Assembly (NCBI RefSeq): GCF_003569765.1
Contig: NZ_QXMG01000022.1
Coordinates: 22,444 to 86,443 of the forward strand
Reading direction: 5' to 3'
DNA length: 64,000 bases
From: Caldimonas tepidiphila
Lineage (GTDB): Bacteria > Pseudomonadota > Gammaproteobacteria > Burkholderiales > Burkholderiaceae_C
Position numbers and translations under genes: made by a program
Shown here: one piece after another, positions 17,616 through 25,241 of the stretch
How positions within the stretch are numbered: position 1 is the first letter of the stretch
Layout: every line of letters starts with the position of its first letter
Notes under the pieces: generated by a model
Database searches by the model: none
Told to the model about the DNA's origin: nothing
What the model saw: the letters and a program-made list of their open reading frames with translations, nothing else

Positions 17616-18926
17616 ATGCAAGCAGGTTCTGTCGGACACCTTCCCGCGCCGCGCCGTCCTTCCCGGCGCGAGGCCGCGGCGACGGTGCTCCGCTGCCGCG
17701 GCTTCGGCGTGGCCTTCGGCTCCCGGACGGTGTTCTCGTCGCTGGACTGCGACCTCGCCTCGGGGAGCATCACGATCCTGGGCGGCGCGTCCGGCTCCGG
17801 CAAGTCGACGCTGCTGCACACCCTGGCCGGCCACAGCCGGCTCAACGCCCGCTTCCGCTGCTGGGGCGAGGCGAGCTACCTCGGCGAGCCGCTCGGCCGC
17901 AGGCCCGATCCCTGGCTCGCACGGCTGGACGCGCGCCTGCTGCAGATGCCGGTGCTTGTCGCACTGAAGCAGGCGCTACGCGTCCGCCCTCAACGCCCGG
18001 GCCGGCCGGGCCGGGAACTCGTCGAGGCGGAACTGCGCGCCCTCGGCGCCGCGGAGCTCGAACCCTGGCTGGGCCGCCGCGGCATCGAGCTGCCGCCGAG
18101 GCTGCTGCGGGCGCTGCCGATCCTGATCAGCGTGCTGCGCGGCGCGCCGCTGCTGCTGCTGGACGAGCCGACCGCTGGCCTGTCCGGCGGCGACGCGGAC
18201 TTCGTCCTCGCGCTGATCCGCGCCGCCGCGCAGCGCAGCAGCGTGCTGGCGGTGCTGGAGAACGGGCGGCATGCCGAGCGCCTCGGCACGCAGGAACTGG
18301 TGCTTGCCGGCGGCCGCATCGGCATTGGCGAGTCCTGCGGGCAAGCGCCCGGCGGAGAGACCGCGGATGACGCCGCGCCGCCCTCGCGGGCGGGCGCCTT
18401 CGCTCCCGCGAGCCCCGCGCGCTGCGCCGCTGCGCCCGCGCCCGGCCGACTCGCCTGGCTGCTGTCCGGGCGGCTGGCCGGCACGGCGCTGGCGAGCACC
18501 GATCCGCAGATCGACACCGCGCTCGCCGCGCTCGCGCGCGCCGGCGTGAACCGCCTCGTCACGCTCTGCGAGAAGGACATCCCGCTGCGGGTGCTCGCGC
18601 GGCACGGGCTGGCGAACCTGCACCTGGCGGTGCGCGAGGGCGAGGCGCCGAGCACCGCGCAGATGCGGATGCTGCTGATCCGCATGCAGGCCCTGCTGGA
18701 CCAGGGCGAGGTGCTCGCGGTGCATTGCGGCGACGGCGCGGATCGCACCGGGACGGTGCTGGCCGCTTGGCTGATGCACTCGGAGCGCATTCCGGCCGAG
18801 GCCGCGCTGGCACGCCTGCGCGGCGCCGATCCCGGCTTCGCGGGCAAGGCCGTGCAGGAGCGCTTCCTGTCCGCCTTCGGGGCCGCGTTGCCGCAGGACC
18901 GAGAAGGAAGAGGAGGATCGCGATGA
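17616..18926 (+). CDS. ABC ATPase fused to a dual-specificity phosphatase
   Basis: This 436-residue protein joins two domains. Residues 22-240 form an ABC-type ATPase with Walker A GGASGSGKST (56-65) and Walker B LLLLDEPTAGL (about 179-189). The expected LSGGQ signature before Walker B is replaced by ELPPRLLRALPILIS, so it may not work as a normal transporter ATPase. An Ala/Pro-rich linker (about 241-280) leads to a phosphatase domain (281-425) with an intact HCxxGxxRT loop, H370-C371 to R377. The usual general-acid aspartate in the preceding loop is not present (HLAVREGEAPS at about 336-346). No membrane segments are seen. AGGAG precedes the ATG by about 6 bases. The next gene overlaps by ATGA. 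I know of no established function for this fusion. Confidence 0.8.
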   Translation: MQAGSVGHLPAPRRPSRREAAATVLRCRGFGVAFGSRTVFSSLDCDLASGSITILGGASGSGKSTLLHTLAGHSRLNARFRCWGEASYLGEPLGRRPDPWLARLDARLLQMPVLVALKQALRVRPQRPGRPGRELVEAELRALGAAELEPWLGRRGIELPPRLLRALPILISVLRGAPLLLLDEPTAGLSGGDADFVLALIRAAAQRSSVLAVLENGRHAERLGTQELVLAGGRIGIGESCGQAPGGETADDAAPPSRAGAFAPASPARCAAAPAPGRLAWLLSGRLAGTALASTDPQIDTALAALARAGVNRLVTLCEKDIPLRVLARHGLANLHLAVREGEAPSTAQMRMLLIRMQALLDQGEVLAVHCGDGADRTGTVLAAWLMHSERIPAEAALARLRGADPGFAGKAVQERFLSAFGAALPQDREGRGGSR

Positions 18927-19327
18927 ATCTGAGCGACGCGCTGCGCGACTCTGCCGGGGGCATCCCCGAGTGCCTGGCCGCTGCCTGCATCGACGTCGCC
19001 GCCGGCGTGCTGACGGCGATCGAGACGCTGGAGTCGCATCCGCGGCCGGTGATCGAGCTGCTCGGCCCGGCCACCGCCGAGCTGTTCAACGGGCCGAACG
19101 TCACGGCGATCGAGGCGCTGTTCCGCCGCGCTCGCGGCGACGCCTCGGGCGGCCGGCGCCACTTCCAGGAAATCATCCTGCACAGCGAGCGCCTGATGCA
19201 CCTGCTGCTGCGCAGCCGCGCTCACCCGGAATATGTGCTGGCCTTCGTCTGCCGCCGCTCCGCCAACCTCGACCTGGCGCTGACCCGGGCGAGGCGCGCG
19301 CTGCCGGCGATCGAAGCCTCGCTCTGA
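18923..19327 (+). CDS. Small Roadblock/LC7-like protein
   Basis: The 134-residue protein starts inside the stop of the ABC-phosphatase gene (ATGA) after a strong AGGAGG. It has no signal peptide or membrane segment. The layout, with a short N-terminal helix, an alternating core and a final segment VLAFVCRRSANLDLALTRARRALP, resembles Roadblock/LC7 (MglB-type) proteins, which dimerise and regulate small GTPases. This is pattern resemblance only and could be wrong. Coupled translation suggests that it binds or regulates the ATPase-phosphatase encoded upstream. Confidence 0.7.
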   Translation: MNLSDALRDSAGGIPECLAAACIDVAAGVLTAIETLESHPRPVIELLGPATAELFNGPNVTAIEALFRRARGDASGGRRHFQEIILHSERLMHLLLRSRAHPEYVLAFVCRRSANLDLALTRARRALPAIEASL

Positions 19328-19360
19328 GCCGGACCCACCCGTCCCCGATCGCGCCCCGGT

Positions 19361-20626
19361 TCAGGCCGCCCGGGACAGCGGCGGGACGGCGACGGTCTCC
19401 CCGAGCAGGTCCGCGGCGCTCAGGCACTGCAGCTCGCCCGGCCGCCACAGCGCCGGCACCGGCGGCTCGGGAGCGATCAGCAGCCGGGCCACCAGCGGCG
19501 CGGCCGCCTGCCGCTGCAGGTCCACCAGCAGCACATGGCGCGCGCCGCCCGCCTCGTCGAGCCGCCCCACCCAGTCCATCGCCTCCAGCGCCTCGAGCAC
19601 CGGCTCGATCAGCAGCGGGTCGGTGCGCAGCCGCGCCGCGAGCTCGAGCGCGTCGAGGCCGCGCGCCTCGCCCTGCTGCGCCGCGTGCAGCTCGCGCAGC
19701 AGCGCCAGCGCGATGTGGAAGCGCTGCCCCGCGACGGCAGGCCCGCGCACCACGCCCATCTGCAGGCTCGGTGCATGGGCCGCCAGCACCGCGCCGAGCA
19801 ACACGATCAGCCAGCTGGCATGGATCCAGATCAGGAAGATCGGCACCGTCGCGAAGGCGCCGTAGATCGCCGAGTAGGTCGGCACCTGGCCCAGGTACCA
19901 GGCGAGCAACCGCTTGGCGGCCTCCAGGCCGACCGAGACGAACACGCCGCCGGCCAGCGCGTGCGTCCAGCGCACGTCGGTGTTGGGCACGCAGCGAAAC
20001 AGCGCGGCGAAGGCCAGCGCGAGGAGCAGGAACTCCAGCGCGTTGAGCAGCATCGCGAGGCTGCCGGGCAGGTAGGCGGCCACGCCCTGCGGGCCGAGCA
20101 CGCGCGACGTGAGGGTCAGACTCATGCCGAGCAGCAGCGGCCCGAGCGTGAGCGCCGCCCAGTACACCAGCAACCGCTGCGCCAGCGGCCGCGGCTTGCG
20201 CACGCGCCAGATCGCGTTGAGCGTGCGGTCGATCGTCAGCATCAGCGCCAGCGCCGACGCGAGCAGCGCGACGAGGCCGACCACCCCGAGCCGGTTGGCC
20301 TTCGCGGCGAACTGCGTCAGGTAGCGCAGCACCGGCTGCGCGATCGCGTCCGGCACCAGGCTCTGCACGAAGTAGCGCTCGAGCGCGAGCTGGAAGCTGG
20401 AGAAGATCGGGAAGGCGGTGAACACCGCCAGCGTCACGGTGAACAGCGGCACCAGCGCGATCAGCGTCGTGAAGGTCAGGCTGCTCGCGCTCAGCCCGAG
20501 CCGGTCCTCGCGCACGCGCTGCTGCAGCGTGCGCAGCGTCTCGCGCCAGGGCCAGGACCGCAGCGTGTGCAGCAGCAGCGCGAGCCGGCCGCGCCGAGCC
20601 GGGGACGGGCCGAGGGTCGGGATCAT
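19361..20626 (-). CDS. YihY/virulence factor BrkB family membrane protein
   Basis: The 421-residue inner-membrane protein has six hydrophobic segments within residues 25-285 and a C-terminal cytosolic region of about 130 residues. It belongs to the YihY (BrkB, formerly annotated ribonuclease BN) family, whose biochemical role is unsettled. Family marks include SASSLTFTTLIALVPLFTV near residue 41 and the TYSAIYGAFATVPIFLIWIHASW block. The ATG at 20624-20626 is chosen because it gives the usual N-terminus; no good ribosome site is seen. It is divergent from the DUF2069 gene with only 19 bases between the start codons. Confidence 0.87.
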   Translation of the reverse strand: MIPTLGPSPARRGRLALLLHTLRSWPWRETLRTLQQRVREDRLGLSASSLTFTTLIALVPLFTVTLAVFTAFPIFSSFQLALERYFVQSLVPDAIAQPVLRYLTQFAAKANRLGVVGLVALLASALALMLTIDRTLNAIWRVRKPRPLAQRLLVYWAALTLGPLLLGMSLTLTSRVLGPQGVAAYLPGSLAMLLNALEFLLLALAFAALFRCVPNTDVRWTHALAGGVFVSVGLEAAKRLLAWYLGQVPTYSAIYGAFATVPIFLIWIHASWLIVLLGAVLAAHAPSLQMGVVRGPAVAGQRFHIALALLRELHAAQQGEARGLDALELAARLRTDPLLIEPVLEALEAMDWVGRLDEAGGARHVLLVDLQRQAAAPLVARLLIAPEPPVPALWRPGELQCLSAADLLGETVAVPPLSRAA

Positions 20627-20632
20627 GGCCGG

Positions 20633-20645
20633 TATGATGCCATCG
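20633..20645 (+). promoter_or_regulatory. -10 box of a likely leaderless promoter
   Basis: TATGAT at 20633-20638 matches the -10 consensus at five of six positions. Seven bases separate it from ATG 20646, the same spacing as at the DUF455 gene. No Shine-Dalgarno is present. Confidence 0.45.
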
Positions 20646-21029
20646 ATGAATCGATGGACCGCCGTGCAGTGGACCCGTGTGCTCGCCGTGGGCAGCGTTC
20701 TCGGGCTGATCGTGCTGGGGCTGGCCTGGGAGCTGTGGCTGGCGCCGCTGCGGCCCGGCGGCTCCTGGCTGGCATTGAAGGTGCTGCCGCTGGCGCTGCC
20801 GCTCGCCGGGCTGATCAAGCAGCGCATGTACACCTACCGCTGGGTCAGCCTGCTGGTCTGGCTCTACTTCACCGAGGGCATGGTTCGCGCCACGAGCGAG
20901 CCGGCCCCCGGCGCCGTGTTCGCGGCGATCGAGGTGCTGCTGTGCCTGGTGCTGTTCGCCGCCTGCGGGCTGCACGTGCGCTGGCGCCTGCGCAACGCCG
21001 CCGCCCCCCGAACGGAGACCGTGCAATGA
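20646..21029 (+). CDS. DUF2069 membrane protein
   Basis: The 127-residue protein has about four hydrophobic segments and matches the DUF2069 pattern of small proteobacterial inner-membrane proteins, including the YTYRWVSLLVWLYFTEG core. Function is unknown. Its ATG lies 7 bases after a -10 box without a ribosome-binding site. The next gene overlaps by ATGA, so the pair forms an operon. Confidence 0.85.
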   Translation: MNRWTAVQWTRVLAVGSVLGLIVLGLAWELWLAPLRPGGSWLALKVLPLALPLAGLIKQRMYTYRWVSLLVWLYFTEGMVRATSEPAPGAVFAAIEVLLCLVLFAACGLHVRWRLRNAAAPRTETVQ

Positions 21030-22432
21030 ATCCCGAGCTGCTGAACGAGTTGCGTGCCGCCGTCGGCGACGCGCAGGTGCTGACCGAGGGCGACCTCTCC
21101 GCCTACGAGCTCGACTGGCGCAAGCGCTTCCGCGGCCGCGCGCTCGCGGTGGTGCGCCCCGCGAACTCGCAGGAGGTGGCCGCGGTAGTGCGCGCGTGCG
21201 CGCGTCACGGCGCGAGCCTCGTGCCGCAGGGCGGCAACACCGGACTGGTGGGCGGTGCGACCCCGGACACGTCGGGCCGCCAGGTGCTGCTGAGCCTGCA
21301 GCGCATGAACCGCGTGCGCGAGATCGACGCCGCGAACCTGACGATGACGGTCGAGGCCGGCTGCGTGCTGCAGGCGCTGCAGCAGCAGGCCAAGGCGGCC
21401 GGGCTGCTGTTCCCGCTCAGCCTCGCCGCCGAGGGCAGCTGCACGATCGGCGGCAACCTCGCCACCAACGCCGGGGGCACGCAGGTGCTGCGCTACGGCA
21501 ACGCGCGCGAGCTGTGCCTCGGCCTCGAGGTGGTCACCGCCGCGGGCGAGGTCTGGGAGGGCCTGAGCGGGCTGCGCAAGGACAACACCGGCTACGACCT
21601 GCGCGACCTGTTCATCGGCAGCGAGGGCACGCTCGGCATCATCACCGCGGCGACGCTGAAGCTCCACCCGCTGCCGGCGGCCTCGATGACGGCGCTGGCG
21701 GCGCTCGACTCGCTCGAGGCGGCGGTGGCGCTGCTGCAGATGGCGCAGGCCCGGCTCGGGGCGGGCCTCACCGGCTTCGAGGTGATGAACGAGGCCTCGC
21801 TCGCGCTGGTGCGCCGGCACTTCCCGCAGCTGCCGCAGCCGCTCGCGCCCTCGCCGTGGATGGCGCTGCTCGAGCTGTCGGACACCGAGTCGGCCGAGCA
21901 TGCGCGCGCCGGCTTCGAATCGCTGCTCGAGGCGGCGCTGGAGGCCGGCACGATCGCCGACGCGGCGGTGGCCGAGAGCATCGAGCAGTCGCGCGCGCTG
22001 TGGCACCTGCGCGAGTCGATCCCGCTCGCGCAGGCCGAGGAAGGCCTCAACATCAAGCACGACATCGCGCTGCCGGTCTCGCGCATCCCCGCCTTCGTGG
22101 CCGAGACCGACGCCGAGCTGCAGCGGCGCTTCCCCGGCGTGCGGCTGATCGACTTCGGCCACCTCGGCGACGGCAACCTGCACTACAACGTGCAGGCGCC
22201 CGAGGGCCAGGCGGCGGCCGACTTCCTCGCCACGCAGGAGGCGCCGATCAACGAGGTGGTCTACGACGCGGTGCAGCGCTATGCCGGCTCGATCTCGGCC
22301 GAGCACGGCATCGGCCAGCTCAAGCGCGAGGAGCTCGCGCAGCGCAAGTCGCCGGTGGCGCTCGGGCTGATGCGCTCGATCAAGCAGGCGCTCGATCCGG
22401 CCGGGCTGATGAACCCGGGCCGCATGGTCTGA
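21026..22432 (+). CDS. FAD-binding oxidoreductase, D-2-hydroxyglutarate dehydrogenase type
   Basis: The 468-residue flavoenzyme has an FAD_binding_4 (PCMH) domain (about residues 35-220, with PQGGNTGLVGG near 67) and an FAD_oxidase_C domain ending in a helix (MRSIKQALDPAGLMNPGRM). The late GHLGDGNLHYN block carries the metal-site histidines typical of D-2-hydroxyglutarate/D-lactate dehydrogenases. It most likely oxidises D-2-hydroxyglutarate (made by SerA) or D-lactate; sequence alone does not separate them. The ATGA overlap with DUF2069 indicates coupled translation. Confidence 0.87.
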   Translation: MNPELLNELRAAVGDAQVLTEGDLSAYELDWRKRFRGRALAVVRPANSQEVAAVVRACARHGASLVPQGGNTGLVGGATPDTSGRQVLLSLQRMNRVREIDAANLTMTVEAGCVLQALQQQAKAAGLLFPLSLAAEGSCTIGGNLATNAGGTQVLRYGNARELCLGLEVVTAAGEVWEGLSGLRKDNTGYDLRDLFIGSEGTLGIITAATLKLHPLPAASMTALAALDSLEAAVALLQMAQARLGAGLTGFEVMNEASLALVRRHFPQLPQPLAPSPWMALLELSDTESAEHARAGFESLLEAALEAGTIADAAVAESIEQSRALWHLRESIPLAQAEEGLNIKHDIALPVSRIPAFVAETDAELQRRFPGVRLIDFGHLGDGNLHYNVQAPEGQAAADFLATQEAPINEVVYDAVQRYAGSISAEHGIGQLKREELAQRKSPVALGLMRSIKQALDPAGLMNPGRMV

Positions 22433-22466
22433 ACCTGAACCGGTCGCCGCGCGCGATCGTCCCGCT

Positions 22467-23720
22467 TCAGCAGCCCGCCGCGGCCGTCGCCTCGTCGACC
22501 GGGGCCACCTGCAGCTCGTACTCGAGCGCCCCCTGGGGCGCGCCGCGGTACTCCTGGAAGCGCATCAGCGCCGGCTTGCGCCGGCTCACCAGCCGCTCGC
22601 CGCCATGGAAGGCGAAGCCCGGCCCGTGCACGCTCAGGCGCACGCGCGCGAGCCCGTCGTCGCCGTAGACGAGCACGACGCCACGGTACTGGAAGCGCCC
22701 CTGCGGGCAGGCGAGGTCGCGCGGCACGCCGGGCTCGAGCCGCAGCGCGACGCGCTCGACCAGATCGCCGCCGGCATCGCGCACCGTCAGCTCGAAGCTG
22801 CGCGCGACGGGCGCCTGCCGCCCCTCGGGCGGCAGCTCCGCCGCGGCCGCGGCATGCGCGGGATCCGGCGCCGGCGGGTGGGCCGCCGGGTCGAAGGGCA
22901 GCGCCCGTCCGGGCCGCGGGTTGTAGGCGAAGGGCAGCAGCAGCGCGTGCGCCACCGGCGCATCGAGCCCGTCCACCCGCCCCGCGACGCTCGCGAACCC
23001 GGACGGATCGAAGGCCAGCTTGGCATGGCGCGCGTCACGCGTGCGCACGAAGATCGTGCCGGGCGTTCCGGCATCGAGCCGCAGGCGCGCCGCGTAGCCG
23101 TCGGCCGGGGCCTGCTCGGCATAGCGCAGCAGATGGCCGTACGAGGGACTGGCGATGCGCTGCGCCGCCTGCGACAGGAACTGCAGGCCGCCTCCCGCGG
23201 GTGCGGACAGCTCCAGCTGCGGCGCGTCCCGTCCGATCCGCAGCGGGAACAGGTCGGCCTGCGCCGGGTCGGCGACCGGCCGGTTCTCGACGAAGCTCCA
23301 GCCGAACATCCGGCCGTCGGCGAGCGTGCCGAGCATCGCGTGGCCGCCCGGCACGCTCGCCGCCGGCACCGGCAGCGTCTGCAGCAGCAGCTCCGCGCCG
23401 GCATGCGCCGGCACCTCGGTCAGGCGCTGGAAGCCCTCGCGCTCGACCTCGAGCGTTGCGCCCGAGCCCGCCAGGCCAGGCGCCGGCAGCGGCAGCTCGA
23501 AGCGACCCTCCGCTCCAGTGCGGGTTCTGGCGCGATAGCTGCGGTCCCAGACCAGCTGCCCCTCGCTCCAGCCCCAGCCGCGCTGGGTGATCGTGACGGT
23601 GGCCTCCGGGACCGGCTCGCCACTGCGGTACTCGACGAGCCGGCCGCGCACCGGCTCCGGCGCGCAGGCCGGGAGCGCCGCGGCGGCCATCGCGAGCAGG
23701 ATCGGACCGAGAAGTCGCAT
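22467..23720 (-). CDS. Lipoprotein with carboxypeptidase-regulatory-like domain
   Basis: The 417-residue protein starts with a lipoprotein signal: a hydrophobic stretch, then LPAC with the acylated cysteine at residue 19. Residues about 24-100 look like a carboxypeptidase-regulatory (transthyretin-like) beta-sandwich (GRLVEYRSGEPVPEATVTI). The rest is not recognised and is rich in beta-strand patterns. ATG 23720 follows GGAGG by 7 bases. It is probably anchored in the outer or inner membrane facing the periplasm. No function is assigned; the flanking genes are unrelated. Confidence 0.75.
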   Translation of the reverse strand: MRLLGPILLAMAAAALPACAPEPVRGRLVEYRSGEPVPEATVTITQRGWGWSEGQLVWDRSYRARTRTGAEGRFELPLPAPGLAGSGATLEVEREGFQRLTEVPAHAGAELLLQTLPVPAASVPGGHAMLGTLADGRMFGWSFVENRPVADPAQADLFPLRIGRDAPQLELSAPAGGGLQFLSQAAQRIASPSYGHLLRYAEQAPADGYAARLRLDAGTPGTIFVRTRDARHAKLAFDPSGFASVAGRVDGLDAPVAHALLLPFAYNPRPGRALPFDPAAHPPAPDPAHAAAAAELPPEGRQAPVARSFELTVRDAGGDLVERVALRLEPGVPRDLACPQGRFQYRGVVLVYGDDGLARVRLSVHGPGFAFHGGERLVSRRKPALMRFQEYRGAPQGALEYELQVAPVDEATAAAGC

Positions 23721-23837
23721 CGCTCACCTCCGCGGCCGCGCGCCGGCCGTCGTCCGGATTCGACACCCTCCGCTCGCCCTGCGCGCGCTGCGCAGCACGA
23801 GCGGCCCTGGCGGAGACGCCGCGCGCCGGCGCCCGCG

Positions 23838-24281
23838 CTACTGCAACGGTTCCTTCAGCGCCGGCGGCACCGGCAGCGAGAACACCTCGATGCCCTCGTC
23901 GGCGAGCGCCTTGGCCTCGTCGCGCGTGGTCTGGCCGCGGATGCCGCGCGCTTCGGCCTCGCCATGGTGGATGCGCCGCGCCTCCTCGGCGAAGCGCTGG
24001 CCCACGTCCTCGGTGTTGCGCATCACCTCGCGCACCGCCTTCATCCAGGCCGCGGCCAGCGCGTCGGCCGGCGCCGCTGCGGCCGGATCGGCCGGCGGCT
24101 GCGGCTCGCGCGCGCCCGACAGGTTCAGCCGCGGCGCGCTCGGGCGGCGCACCACCTCGCGCTCGCCGCACAGCGGGCATTCGAGCAGCCCGCGCTGCAG
24201 CTGCGTCTGGAAGTCGTCTTCCGAACCGAACCAGCCCTCGAAGCCGTGCCCCTGGCGGCACTGCAGGTCGAGCACCTTCAT
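23838..24281 (-). CDS. DUF1178 family protein
   Basis: The 147-residue protein begins with a zinc-ribbon-like part (C8 and H11 in DLQCRQGHGFEGWF, and CPLC near residue 35), followed by a low-complexity Ala/Pro linker and a helical C-terminus (EEARRIHHGEAEARGIRG). This matches DUF1178, a family of unknown function common next to nuo operons in beta- and alphaproteobacteria. ATG 24281 has a GGGGTGA ribosome site within the end of the NUDIX gene, whose stop is 4 bases upstream. Confidence 0.88.
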   Translation of the reverse strand: MKVLDLQCRQGHGFEGWFGSEDDFQTQLQRGLLECPLCGEREVVRRPSAPRLNLSGAREPQPPADPAAAAPADALAAAWMKAVREVMRNTEDVGQRFAEEARRIHHGEAEARGIRGQTTRDEAKALADEGIEVFSLPVPPALKEPLQ

Positions 24282-24285
24282 CGCT

Positions 24286-24888
24286 TCACCCCCCTTTCGC
24301 CCCCGCATCGGCCGGGTCCGCGCGCCACTGCAGCGGCCAGCGCCCGGCGCGCCAGTTCTGCAGCCACATCAGCGCGACCATGGTCTTCACGTCGGTGACG
24401 CGGCCGTCGCGCACCCAGGCATCGAGCTCCTCGGGCGTCGCGGCGAAGACCTCGACGAACTCGCCGTTGTCGAGCGCGCGCTCGCCGAGCGTCAGCCCGC
24501 GTGCGAACCAGATCTCGATGCCCTCGTCGGAATAGGCGATCGCGTTGTGCAGCACCCCGGCCTGCGCCCACTCGCGCGCACGGTAGCCGGTCTCCTCGGC
24601 CAGTTCGCGCACCGCGCACTGCCAGCCCGGCTCGCCGGCGTCGATCTTGCCCGCGGGAAACTCGATCATCACCCGGCCCATCGGATAGCGGTACTGGCGC
24701 TCGAGCACCAGCCGCCCGTCGTCGAGCAGCGGCACGATCATCACCGCGCCGGGATGCCGGATGTACTCGCGGTGCGCGGTCTGGCCGTCGGGCAGCCGCA
24801 CGGTGTCGCGGCGCACCTCGAGGAAGTGGCCGCGGTAGACCTCCTGGGAGTCCAGGCAGGTTTCGTCGAGCGAGGGAGAGGAGGACAT
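24286..24888 (-). CDS. NUDIX hydrolase, ADP-ribose pyrophosphatase type
   Basis: The 200-residue enzyme contains a NUDIX box, GKIDAGEP...AVRELAEETGY (about residues 80-102), whose REXXEE group binds Mg2+. The overall layout is that of ADP-ribose pyrophosphatase (NudF-like), which cleaves ADP-ribose to AMP and ribose-5-phosphate. The ATG at 24888 has only a modest ribosome site. The gene lies between DUF2818 and DUF1178 downstream of nuoN, a frequent arrangement in Burkholderiales that suggests it is part of the long nuo transcript. Confidence 0.88.
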   Translation of the reverse strand: MSSSPSLDETCLDSQEVYRGHFLEVRRDTVRLPDGQTAHREYIRHPGAVMIVPLLDDGRLVLERQYRYPMGRVMIEFPAGKIDAGEPGWQCAVRELAEETGYRAREWAQAGVLHNAIAYSDEGIEIWFARGLTLGERALDNGEFVEVFAATPEELDAWVRDGRVTDVKTMVALMWLQNWRAGRWPLQWRADPADAGAKGG

Positions 24889-24931
24889 TGCGTTCCCGTA
24901 AGGGACGCCCCCGGGCGGAGGCGGCAATGTG

Positions 24932-25234
24932 CTAGCCGCGCCGGCGCCGCAGGTAGCGCCAGACGAACCCGGGGAACGCCAGCGTGAAGAACAGGCAGAG
25001 CATCACGGCGTAGAACTCCCAGCCCTGCGGGTGGTTCTGGCCGATGCGCCGCTCCAGGCCGAAGCCCAGCAGCAGCACCAGTGCGCACAATAGCAGCAGT
25101 TCGAGCAGGCGCCAGCCGAGGCCCTTGGGCTCGCGCCGGGGCCCGACCAGCAGCAGCCGCTCGGTGACGAAAGGCAGGTTGGCCGCGACGGCGGCCACCA
25201 GCAGCACCAGCCAAACGGCTGCCGTCTGGCTCAT
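24932..25234 (-). CDS. DUF2818 membrane protein
   Basis: The 100-residue protein has three hydrophobic segments and a basic C-terminus (RRRRG), matching DUF2818. It follows nuoN by 7 bases and is usually found at this place in betaproteobacterial nuo operons, so a role as an accessory or assembly factor of complex I is plausible but unproven. Confidence 0.85.
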   Translation of the reverse strand: MSQTAAVWLVLLVAAVAANLPFVTERLLLVGPRREPKGLGWRLLELLLLCALVLLLGFGLERRIGQNHPQGWEFYAVMLCLFFTLAFPGFVWRYLRRRRG

Positions 25235-25241
25235 GGCGCGA

